From: an uncultured Christensenella sp.
GTDB lineage: Bacteria > Bacillota > Clostridia > Christensenellales > Borkfalkiaceae
Direction of reading: 5' to 3'
Length of the DNA stretch: 64,000 nucleotides
NCBI GenBank assembly: GCA_905203015.1
Contig: CAJKUC010000002.1
Span: 62,001 to 126,000, forward strand
In this document: positions 8,744 to 16,079 of the stretch, one piece after another
Position numbering within the stretch: position 1 is the stretch's first letter
Layout: each line of letters begins with the position of its first letter
The notes under the pieces: model-generated
Database searches by the model: none
The model's input: the letters and a program-made list of their open reading frames with translations, nothing else
Told to the model about the DNA's origin: nothing
Made by a program: the position numbers and the translations under genes

Positions 8744-9388
8744 TCAGGCATGCTTCTGTGCTTTTTTCTCCTGCATCACGTAGTCGCTTTCGAGGATTCC
8801 GCGTTTCACGAATTTCAGAATATTGATCAGCAATTCTTCCCTGCATTCGAGAATATACACTCTTCTTCCGCCCGATTCCGACGTAACGATATACAAAAAG
8901 AATTTTCCGCCCGAAGGTTCCGCGTTCGGCGTGCAGACGATTTTTTTCACCGACGGATCGGAAATCACCCGATCGAAACTCGGAGAATCCGTGTCGCCCA
9001 TTTTCTGTATGCTCTCCGCATCGATCCGATAAAGAAATTTTCTACGGTTTACGTTAAACACTTTTGAAATACGCAATTCACCCGAAACAAACGTGTAATC
9101 GAAACTCACGTTTATTTTTCTCTTCATCAAAAAGCAGGCGAGCCACGGTCCGCCGAACAGCGTAATCATCATAAAATAGAAAATCAGCGATCCGATCGCC
9201 GCCGCCCGATCTTCCGCTTTCATCGCGCTCATCGCCATCAGAAACGAAACGAGACCGATCACGAACAATATGGCGAAAATCAACGCGAGCACACCGAAAA
9301 ACCATGTGAAAAGATTGAGTATTTTATACCTCTTTTCGCCTTTTGCCGCATTTGCGTTCACCGCGCTCTCTTCGTATAAAACGTCCAT
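8744..9388 (-). CDS. Two-helix membrane protein of unknown function
   Basis: The 214-residue protein is not recognised with confidence. It starts MDVLYEESAVNANAAKGEKRY, has two strong hydrophobic helices at about residues 27-52 and 66-88, and continues as a mixed alpha/beta cytoplasmic domain with no catalytic motif. A Lys/Ala tail ends it. Similar small proteins (two helices plus a PH-like cytoplasmic domain) occur in clostridial genomes, possibly a domain of unknown function. It lies 145 bp before the desulfurase gene and 73 bp after the ArgJ-like gene, same strand. The ATG follows AAGGAGATAAAAA, a clear ribosome site. Confidence 0.7.
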   Translation of the reverse strand: MDVLYEESAVNANAAKGEKRYKILNLFTWFFGVLALIFAILFVIGLVSFLMAMSAMKAEDRAAAIGSLIFYFMMITLFGGPWLACFLMKRKINVSFDYTFVSGELRISKVFNVNRRKFLYRIDAESIQKMGDTDSPSFDRVISDPSVKKIVCTPNAEPSGGKFFLYIVTSESGGRRVYILECREELLINILKFVKRGILESDYVMQEKKAQKHA

Positions 9389-9461
9389 TTTTTATCTCCT
9401 TGATCGTACAACTTATAAATTTGTTTTTACCGCGTTTGCAGACGGATCATCCGCCCGCTTT

Positions 9462-10649
9462 TTAAAGATTCTTATCGTCCATTCCGCCTGCATGCTTTTC
9501 CGCCGTCGGTTTTTGTACGTCGGATCCCACAAACAAACGGGAGGAGAACGAATAATTGCCGCAACCGAGATCCACCGTAAGAGCAAAGGAATCCTGCGCT
9601 AAAATTTCCCGCACTTTTTCTTTTCCCGGAAACAACGGACTGCCCGCGCTGCACAACCGAACGAACCCCGCCGATGAACTTAACGTGGCGGTCAACGCCC
9701 CGCTTGCACCGTACCCCGCTTCGCCCGCCGCTTCCGGCACGCAAAACGGATCGGGATCGCCGTTTTTCACGCCGACGTACAAAGCCCGTTTCGAGGCAAG
9801 GCATCGTGCCGTGTCTTTCGCTTCTTTTGCCGATCTGGCGCCGATTACCGAAATACGAAAAAATCTTCCGCCGCGCGACCGCGCTTCCCGTTCGAGAAAA
9901 TCGAGCAGAATCGCGCGCAGAATACGGAACGTTTTCGCATATTCGGCGGCGGCGCGCCGCACCTCGAAATTTTTCGCGCAACCGCTCGATAAAAAAGCCG
10001 CTCCGCCGAATACTCCGCCGTACAGGGAAAAGCCCGAATCGGAAGACAGCGAACGTACGCACAGCGGATCTTCCGCCAGCCCTTCCAGCATTTTTTTCAT
10101 CGCGTCCGCAGAAATCCGCGCGTCGGTGAAAAGCAAAAACTGATTCCAGGAAGTCCCCTCGTTTTCTTCTCTTCTCCGCACGATCGCACGCAGGCGGCAA
10201 GGCTCGTCTCCGATCGAAAAAGCATAGTTTTGCGAAAACGCGCTTGTAGCATTCCCCTCGCACGTGAAGCCCGTCAGTTCGTTCTTCCCGATGCGCAGCG
10301 AGGAAAAAATTTCCTTATACGTATTTTCGCAGCGTTCCTTTTCTTTTTCGGAAAAAGGCTTTTCCGATCCGTCGAAAAACACCGCCGCTTTTGCCTTATC
10401 TTTCGTTGCGGCGATTTCCGCCACGGCGTGAAAATACGGAACGAACGGGTTTCCGCCCGTAAGATACGCAACGTTTGCCGCGGGCTTGCAATACACGGCG
10501 CCGAGCATGCCGCTTTGCACAACCTCGCCGCCTCTGCCGGAAAAAACGGGTACGCTTTTCATCTTCGGAAAAACTTCGCTCGGAAAAAAGCCTTCTACGT
10601 CGTCGGTTTCAAGCGGCGTAAAGATACGATTCGCGGCATTTTTTCTCAT
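9462..10649 (-). CDS. ArgJ-like protein without catalytic motifs
   Basis: The 395-residue protein resembles ArgJ (glutamate N-acetyltransferase) in length and in its C-terminal half. RFFRISVIGARSAKEAKDTA matches the ArgJ strand-helix before the GRDPNWGR loop, here KNGDPDPFCVPEAAGEAGYG. EILAQDSFALTVDLGCGNYS matches the last conserved segment. The residues ArgJ needs are gone: the ATML self-cleavage site with the nucleophilic threonine reads WNQFLLFTDA, GDTSTNDT reads SSDSGFSLYG, and the ASTGVIG oxyanion loop reads FTCEGNA. It is therefore probably uncleaved and inactive as an acetyltransferase. ATG 10649 is preferred over TTG 10658, with AGGAG ten bases upstream. No arginine genes are nearby. 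The assignment rests on motif order, not a computed alignment. Confidence 0.55.
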   Translation of the reverse strand: MRKNAANRIFTPLETDDVEGFFPSEVFPKMKSVPVFSGRGGEVVQSGMLGAVYCKPAANVAYLTGGNPFVPYFHAVAEIAATKDKAKAAVFFDGSEKPFSEKEKERCENTYKEIFSSLRIGKNELTGFTCEGNATSAFSQNYAFSIGDEPCRLRAIVRRREENEGTSWNQFLLFTDARISADAMKKMLEGLAEDPLCVRSLSSDSGFSLYGGVFGGAAFLSSGCAKNFEVRRAAAEYAKTFRILRAILLDFLEREARSRGGRFFRISVIGARSAKEAKDTARCLASKRALYVGVKNGDPDPFCVPEAAGEAGYGASGALTATLSSSAGFVRLCSAGSPLFPGKEKVREILAQDSFALTVDLGCGNYSFSSRLFVGSDVQKPTAEKHAGGMDDKNL

Positions 10650-10729
10650 CGTAAGCAATACTCCTCTTCGGTATATTTCCTATTCTGTGTATTTCCGCCT
10701 CGCATAACGGCAAAAAGCAATCGTTTGTG

Positions 10730-10743
10730 GTTTCACGTGAAAC
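10730..10743. other. parS centromere-like site (ParB binding)
   Basis: GTTTCACGTGAAAC is a perfect 14-bp palindrome identical to the core of the Firmicutes parS consensus TGTTTCACGTGAAACA. It sits in the 126-bp gap between the ArgJ-like gene and the thioesterase gene. Known parS sites nucleate ParB spreading and cluster near the replication origin, so this part of the chromosome is probably origin-proximal. No parA/parB pair is in the window. Confidence 0.85.
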
Positions 10744-10775
10744 GGGAGTCTGTCTTCGGAGTTTTCTTTCGGCTA

Positions 10776-11540
10776 TCAGAAGGGAAGCGGCGGATCGAAA
10801 CGAAATTCCGCCCTCGTAACGTTCTCGCCGCGTTCGTTAAAGCCGCAGATCAGGCTGCGATCCGATTCGTCTTTGCGAAAAAAGCGCAAAGTTTCTCCCT
10901 CTTTGCACTGTTTAACGTACGCCAGCGAAAAAAACGTAACCCGACGAGCAGAAAGTTCTTCCACCGAGAAACAATTCAGGCAATAATCGGCATATCTCGT
11001 ATTATTGACGTGCATATTATGATCGTATTCCGAATTCGCGATTTTCAAAGAGAACTTTTCCTCCCCCTCTTCCATCGGAAAGCGCGCCGTTTTACCTTGC
11101 AGATTTTCCGCCGAACGGGCGGGATCATACATCGATTCGTCCGTATAATTCTGTTCGGGGAACGCTTTGGGAGAAAGCAACTTTCCCGAGGCAAAATCCA
11201 CGGCGCACCAACGCGACGTTGCCGCAAGAATTTTTTCGCCGTTTTCGTCGTATCCCTCGAATTCTCTTCCGAACACAACATAAGAAGGCGGCGTGGGCCA
11301 CGTGACGACGCGAAGGAACGAACCGAGCGGAACGGCACGTTTTAATTCGCAACGGATTTCCGAGAGAAAAAACGCATAGCCGCGCGGTTTTAAATACGAG
11401 TATCCGAACCCGAGTTCTTCCGCGCTCGCCGAAGCCGCCACTTCAAACAACGAAAGGAACGAAGAAATCTTCCTTTCGTCCTTGAAATCCACGTCGCAAA
11501 AATCCGTTTTGAAGGTGCTTTCGTATCTGTAAGGTTTCAT
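10776..11540 (-). CDS. Acyl-ACP thioesterase (FatA/FatB-like)
   Basis: This enzyme hydrolyses acyl-ACP to free fatty acid. The 254-residue chain is a double hot-dog protein. The first hot-dog starts YRYESTFKTDFCDVDFKDER, the second around residue 165 has NMHVNNTRYADYCLNCF, the family's catalytic Asn/His motif. ATG 11540 is chosen because the promoter at 11551-11579 overlaps the upstream part of the longer reading frame. The predicted transcript start lies only about four bases before this ATG, so translation would be essentially leaderless. The gene heads the minus-strand run that continues to the Rho-like gene. Confidence 0.88.
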   Translation of the reverse strand: MKPYRYESTFKTDFCDVDFKDERKISSFLSLFEVAASASAEELGFGYSYLKPRGYAFFLSEIRCELKRAVPLGSFLRVVTWPTPPSYVVFGREFEGYDENGEKILAATSRWCAVDFASGKLLSPKAFPEQNYTDESMYDPARSAENLQGKTARFPMEEGEEKFSLKIANSEYDHNMHVNNTRYADYCLNCFSVEELSARRVTFFSLAYVKQCKEGETLRFFRKDESDRSLICGFNERGENVTRAEFRFDPPLPF

Positions 11541-11550
11541 AACGCTATAC

Positions 11551-11579
11551 ATTATATCCCATACGAAGAGAAAAGTCAA
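11551..11579 (-). promoter_or_regulatory. Promoter of the thioesterase gene
   Basis: On the minus strand TTGACT (11574-11579) and TATAAT (11551-11556) have a 17-base spacer. The expected start is near 11544, four bases before the ATG at 11540. Confidence 0.8.
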
Positions 11580-11660
11580 CTTACTGGCGCCGAAATCGCC
11601 TTTTTTTCACTTTTTTTCCTCTGTTTTTACCGAATTTTTTTCAATATCCGACGTGTTTCG

Positions 11661-11690
11661 TTGACAAACTACTTTTTATTATGATATAAT
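11661..11690 (+). promoter_or_regulatory. Upstream promoter P1 of the PadR coiled-coil gene
   Basis: TTGACA (11661-11666) and TATAAT (11685-11690) with an 18-base spacer. The start would be near 11697, inside the first TTTGTGACATAAA repeat, so a bound repressor there would block initiation. The leader to the GTG start at 12045 would be about 350 bases. Confidence 0.75.
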
Positions 11691-11691
11691 A

Positions 11692-11726
11692 TTTGTGACA
11701 TAAAACAATCGGCTTTGTGACATAAA
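11692..11726 (+). repeat. Tandem 13-bp direct repeat at the P1 start site
   Basis: TTTGTGACATAAA occurs at 11692-11704 and again at 11714-11726. The 22-bp period is two helical turns, so both copies face the same side of DNA. The flanks are also similar (ACAATCGGC and CCAACCGGT). The shared GACATAA resembles the half-site of the operators at 11832-11897. Confidence 0.75.
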
Positions 11727-11760
11727 CCAACCGGTTTTCGATGCATTTTTCGGAAAAACG

Positions 11761-11897
11761 TACTCTGCCTGACGCAATTATTACGTCAAACACAGTAATT
11801 TTTACCATAAATTCGTCCCTAAAAGCCGCTATGTCAGGCATAATTATTACGTATAACGTAGTATGTCAGACATTATAATTGTGCCAGGCATAATAAT
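11761..11897 (+). promoter_or_regulatory. Operator array and second promoter of the PadR coiled-coil gene
   Basis: Four related sites are visible. TGCCTGACGCAATTATTACG (11766-11785) and TGTCAGGCATAATTATTACG (11832-11851) match at 15 of 20 bases. ATGTCAGACAT (11863-11873) is a perfect inverted repeat, and TGCCAGGCA (11882-11890) is a perfect palindrome inside TGCCAGGCATAATAAT. A TATAAT (11874-11879) lies between the last two, with no good -35 box, as expected for an activator-dependent or remodelled promoter. PadR regulators often bind ATGT/ACAT inverted repeats, so autoregulation is likely but unproven. Block 11862-11897 is repeated almost exactly upstream of dinB at 54385-54420. Confidence 0.7.
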
Positions 11898-12044
11898 TTG
11901 AAACTATGCGGGTACTTCCTCCCCCGCATTGAAAAAAAACGAGAAAACACGCCGAAAGACGAGAAAACGGCGATATTTTGCAAAAAAAACAGAGAAAATC
12001 CGAAAAATTCGGGCACTATACGAAAAAATCAAGGAGATACGGAA

Positions 12045-15000
12045 GTGGCAGATTATAAAGACGCTATTCAAACCGAAGGAACCGACGACGACGCCATTAC
12101 GGGCGGCGAAGAAGGAATGTCGATCAGTTCCGATCTGATCCGCGGGCATATCAACACCATTATTCTGCGCAGCCTCTACGACGGCGACAAATACGGCTAC
12201 GATATACTCAACGAAATCGAAAGCAAAACGGGCGGGCTGTACGCCATCAAACAGCCTACGCTTTACAGTGCGCTGAAGAGGCTGGAATCTTTGCATTACG
12301 TGGCTTCTTATTACGGAGAATTTTCCAACGGCGGCAGACGAAAATATTTCCGCCTTACCGACGAAGGCAGAGAGTTTGTAAACAAATCGCTTTCCGAATG
12401 GGAATATTCTCGTACGATCATCGACAGCCTGATTGCCGACGGAGACAAGCATTTCGATTTTTCGTTCATCACGGAAAAACAAAAAGAACTGGACGCGATC
12501 AAGAAGAATCTCACCGCGCGCGAAGCAGCGCTTGCCGAAGAGAAAAATTCGCTGAAAAATCTGCAAAGCGAACTGGAACGCCAACGTTCGCTTTTATCCG
12601 TACAATCCACCGCCCTTTCTTCTCAGAAATCCGATTACAACGATTTAAAAGACAAGATTGCTTCGCAGGAACGGGAACTTGCCGAAAAAGAGCGGCTTTT
12701 AAACGAAAAGCAACGGGAACTGGCAACGAGCGAAGCGCAACTGGAACGACTTCGCGAAGAAACGGAAGAAAACAATCGGGATATGGATCGCCTGCAAGAG
12801 CAGATCCGCACTCTTGAAAACGCTTCTTCGAGCGACTCCGACGAAATCGCCGCCCTTTCCGCTTCGCTGGAAGAAAAAAACGCCGCGCTGAACGAAAAGA
12901 CGGAAGAACTCGGCGCAAAAACAAGAGAATTAAACGAAAAACTTGCCGAACTCGACGAAAAAACGGCGGCGCTGAACGAAAAAGAATCGGCGTTGAAAAA
13001 AGCGCAGGCGGATCTTGAAAACGAGAAAGCAGAAAACGCATTGGCGCAATCGGAAAGCGCGCTCGCCTCTTCCGATCTGATCGCCGAAAGAAACAGTCTG
13101 AAAGAAGAAAACGCGAAGATCGGCGAAGAAAACGAAACGCTGCGCGCGCAGATCGAAAGCACGCAAAACGACATCGCCGATCTTCGCGCGAAAATCACTT
13201 CCGACGAAAACGAACTTGCGGGCAAGCAAGCGGAAATTTCCGAAAAGGAAGAACACATCGCGCGCCTCCGCGACGAATTAAACCTGAAACAAGAGCAACT
13301 CGACGATATGCAGCAACGCATCGAAACCGCCCTCGCCGCACAGGCAGACGCACATGCCGCGATGGAAGAAAAACAGAAAGAACTGGACGAAGCGCTTCTG
13401 AAAATCGAAGAAGAAAAACAATCTCTTGCCGAAAAAGAAGCGGAACTTGCCGAACGGGAAAAGACCGTGCAAAGCCTCACCGCGCTGATGCAATCTTCCG
13501 AAAGCAAGATGACGGAAACCGCGCAGAACGTAGAAGAACGCGAAGCGGCTCTGAAAGAAGCGGAAGCCGCGCTGGCGGAAGAAAAAATCAGACTGGAAGC
13601 GGAAAAAGCAGCGGCGGAAGAAGAGCGCAACCGCCTTACGGAAACACAATCGGAATTCGAGGCGAATAAAGCGCGGTTCGCAGAAGAAAAATCCCTTCTC
13701 GAAGAAGAACGCCGCCGTTACGAAGAAGAAAAAACGCAGTTCGACGAGGAAAAAACAAACTTCGACGAAGAAAAAACGCAGTTCGACGAGGACAAGACGA
13801 TTTTTGCGGAATCCAAAACCGCTTTCGATTCGGAAAAGAGCGATTTCGAGAAAGAGAAATACGAATTTGCCGAAAAAGAATACACATTTTCCACCAAAGA
13901 AAAGGAATACGAAATGCGGGAACAGGCGATCGAAGACAGGGAAAAAGAACTCGCCGACCGCGAAAACGCCTTACTCGAAAACGACAAACGCCTGGCGGAA
14001 AAAGAAACTATCCTTTCGCAAAAGCAGGAAGAACTTTCCGCAACGCAGGAATCGATTTCTTCCCGCGAGAACGATCTGAACGCGCGCGAAGAAGCGTTCC
14101 GCTGCGAACAATCGGATTTCGTAAACGAACGTTCCGCCCTTTCCGGCAGGCAATTCGATTACGCCGATAAACTCGGCGCCTACAACGCCGATCTGAAAGC
14201 GTTCAACGACGATTTGCAGAAATTCCACTCCGAGCGCACGGCATGGGAGGAAGAACGCCGCCGCTACGAAGAAGAAAGGCAGGCATATGCTACGGCAAGA
14301 TCCGCATGGGAAGCGGAAAAAGCCGCTTACGAAAAAGAAAAAGCGAAAAACGAAGAAGAAACGGCACAGACGATCAATGCCGTGCGCGAACAATCGGCAA
14401 GCCTCACCCGCCGCGAAGCCGCGTTGAAAGATAAGGAATACGAACTGGAAGGCAGAGAAACGGCTTTGAACGAAGCGAGGCGCCAATTCAACGCTGCACG
14501 AATCGCCGCGGAATACGCTTCTTTAACGGGCGCACCCTCCGCATACGCCGCACAACCGGCTCAGGCACAACAAGCCCCCGCCTCCGCGCAGAACGCTTAC
14601 GGCGGCAACGCTTACGCGACGGACCACGCAAACGCAGGCGCGAATCGGAACGGTTACGATTTTTCGATGCTCAACGAACGCGCACAAGCCGACGGAATCA
14701 AACTGCGCACCGCAGGAAACGCCGCGACAAACCTGCCGAACGGGCGCGCCTCCTCGAACGAACCGACAATCGCAAACGTTGCGGCAAACGATAAAAACGC
14801 CTCTTTCGGCTTCTTCAACAAAGGCAAAACGTTATTCAAAGCCGCGCTCGTTATTTTCTTCATCGCGCTCGCCGAAAGCATTTCCGTATTCTTCTTCCGC
14901 AACGAACTCGGCGTGAACGGTCTGTACCCCTTCGTAGCGTTTGCAGGCGGATTTCTTACGTTTCTGGTATGCACGATTATGTATGCGGGCGGCTATAAAC

Positions 15001-15224
15001 CGAAAGTCCGCAAGACGAAAAAATGCGGATACATTTTAACGTCGTTCGTCGTATTCGTGATCGTAACGGTGCTCGCCTCGATGGTGGCCGTATATTTGAA
15101 AGTGGATCTCCGTTCCACGGCGGTACTTTTTGCCTACGTCGTACTTCCCGTGATTTATCTTTTCAACGTAGTGCTGTTCGCACTGTTCTATCGTCTGTTC
15201 TCCAAAACGACGAACGCAGATTAA
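12045..15224 (+). CDS. Membrane-anchored PadR regulator with giant coiled coil
   Basis: The start is GTG 12045, eight bases after AAGGAG; the frame is open further upstream but has no comparable site. The product has 1059 residues. Residues about 25-145 are a PadR winged helix: LRSLYDGDKYGYDILNEIES, KQPTLYSALKRLES and GGRRKYFRLTDEGREF. Residues about 145-820 are almost continuous Glu/Lys/Ala/Leu-rich coiled coil, with tandem heptads of the form FDEEKTQ near 565-600. An Ala/Gln/Asn-rich linker follows to about 925. Four hydrophobic helices then occupy about 928-1055. The DNA-binding head would be in the cytoplasm and the tail in the membrane. PadR proteins are normally 110-200 residues, so this architecture is exceptional. 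I know no function for it. A transcription factor, a chromosome tether, or both are possible. Confidence 0.85.
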   Translation: MADYKDAIQTEGTDDDAITGGEEGMSISSDLIRGHINTIILRSLYDGDKYGYDILNEIESKTGGLYAIKQPTLYSALKRLESLHYVASYYGEFSNGGRRKYFRLTDEGREFVNKSLSEWEYSRTIIDSLIADGDKHFDFSFITEKQKELDAIKKNLTAREAALAEEKNSLKNLQSELERQRSLLSVQSTALSSQKSDYNDLKDKIASQERELAEKERLLNEKQRELATSEAQLERLREETEENNRDMDRLQEQIRTLENASSSDSDEIAALSASLEEKNAALNEKTEELGAKTRELNEKLAELDEKTAALNEKESALKKAQADLENEKAENALAQSESALASSDLIAERNSLKEENAKIGEENETLRAQIESTQNDIADLRAKITSDENELAGKQAEISEKEEHIARLRDELNLKQEQLDDMQQRIETALAAQADAHAAMEEKQKELDEALLKIEEEKQSLAEKEAELAEREKTVQSLTALMQSSESKMTETAQNVEEREAALKEAEAALAEEKIRLEAEKAAAEEERNRLTETQSEFEANKARFAEEKSLLEEERRRYEEEKTQFDEEKTNFDEEKTQFDEDKTIFAESKTAFDSEKSDFEKEKYEFAEKEYTFSTKEKEYEMREQAIEDREKELADRENALLENDKRLAEKETILSQKQEELSATQESISSRENDLNAREEAFRCEQSDFVNERSALSGRQFDYADKLGAYNADLKAFNDDLQKFHSERTAWEEERRRYEEERQAYATARSAWEAEKAAYEKEKAKNEEETAQTINAVREQSASLTRREAALKDKEYELEGRETALNEARRQFNAARIAAEYASLTGAPSAYAAQPAQAQQAPASAQNAYGGNAYATDHANAGANRNGYDFSMLNERAQADGIKLRTAGNAATNLPNGRASSNEPTIANVAANDKNASFGFFNKGKTLFKAALVIFFIALAESISVFFFRNELGVNGLYPFVAFAGGFLTFLVCTIMYAGGYKPKVRKTKKCGYILTSFVVFVIVTVLASMVAVYLKVDLRSTAVLFAYVVLPVIYLFNVVLFALFYRLFSKTTNAD

Positions 15225-15292
15225 ACGGCGACGAACATACGCGATCAGTCAAGCGTTGTTTCGTCAGTGCATTCCGCAATTAAAAGTTAAAC

Positions 15293-15324
15293 GCCCCGCA
15301 CAGCTCTTTCGGGCATGGCGGGGT
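15293..15324 (+). terminator. Hairpin after the PadR coiled-coil gene
   Basis: GCCCCGC (15293-15299) pairs with GCGGGGT (15318-15324) and is followed by GTTTCAT. The loop is 18 bases and the U tract weak, so it is a possible first terminator of the gene ending at 15224. Confidence 0.4.
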
Positions 15325-15380
15325 GTTTCATATATCGTCCTCTTTTATTCCAAACGAAAAACAACTTCAATTATGCTTAC

Positions 15381-15418
15381 AAAAAACAAGAGAAACGTAA
15401 AAGTTTCTCTTGTTTTTT
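15381..15418. terminator. Bidirectional intrinsic terminator
   Basis: AAAAAACAAGAGAAAC and GTTTCTCTTGTTTTTT form a perfect 16-bp stem around GTAAAA, with A and T runs at both ends. It separates the convergent PadR coiled-coil gene and the flavin-reductase pseudogene. The remaining bases of the 15225-15497 gap show nothing else. Confidence 0.9.
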
Positions 15419-15497
15419 GCTGTTTATTTTCTTCCGTCCGTCAAAATACGGATACTGCGATATAACGAAAAATTTCCGATTCTGTTTTCTTATTCCG

Positions 15498-16064
15498 TTA
15501 TTTTTTTAATTTCAGACCGTCTTTAAACGCTTCGCCTACCCTTTCCGTCACTTTATAATAGCCGTGCGTATACGGATCGAAAGCGATCGCGTTCACAAGC
15601 GCCACGTCGATTTTATCGCCGTTCATTACGCTTTCGTCGGCGGTGACGTTCAGCACTTTTCCTATCACGCCGATACCGTTTTCACCGCCCTGAAATTCGA
15701 TAAATTCACATTCCATACAAACGGGAAATTCGTTGACGATCGGCGCGTCCACCGTTTCGGAACGGGTAGCCGTAAGTCCGCTGTTCTCAAATTTTTTCGG
15801 ATTGTTGTTTCCCGAAACAACGCCGAAATAATCTGCCTGCGCAACGTGCGCCGCATCCGCGATACTCACCGTGAAGCCCTTTCTTGCCTTGATGTTTTTC
15901 ACCGTCTTATGCGTTTCGCTGAGATTGAGCGCCACTTTATCGCTATCCAGCATTGTGCCTCACGCCGCGTTCATTACGTTTACGCTGCCGTCCTCGTTAT
16001 AGGTGGCAATCATCAATACGGGCATGGGAAAAATTGCGTCCGTAACGTTTAACTTTTTACGCAT
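15498..16064 (-). pseudogene. Flavin reductase-like protein interrupted by TGA
   Basis: From ATG 16064, with AAAGGAGG before it, the frame reads MRKKLNVTDAIFPMPVLMIA, then YNEDGSVNVMNAA, then TGA at 15960-15962, then GTMLDSDKVALNLSETHKT to the end at 15498. Without the stop the product would be 188 residues and would match flavin reductase-like (FMN-binding split-barrel) proteins, which have Trp where the TGA is (NAAWG). TGG to TGA is a single base change. TGA is an ordinary stop in neighbours (thiI, pyrK, the sugar transferase), so recoding is unlikely. The fragment from ATG 15953 lacks a ribosome site. It is downstream of guaB and probably cotranscribed. Confidence 0.8.
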
Positions 16065-16079
16065 ATCGATTTTCCTCCT

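Noticed and set aside
11898..12044. N-terminal extension of the PadR coiled-coil protein from ATG 11898
   Set aside because: The ATG-like upstream part has no ribosome site and overlaps the promoter block's transcript start; GTG 12045 has AAGGAG at ideal spacing.
13738..13815. Tandem 21-bp repeats as a CRISPR-like or minisatellite array
   Set aside because: They encode in-frame heptads of the coiled coil with synonymous variation, so they are protein repeats.
15960..15962. TGA read as tryptophan by an altered genetic code
   Set aside because: TGA is the normal stop of several intact genes here (thiI, pyrK, the sugar transferase), and tryptophan is otherwise encoded by TGG.
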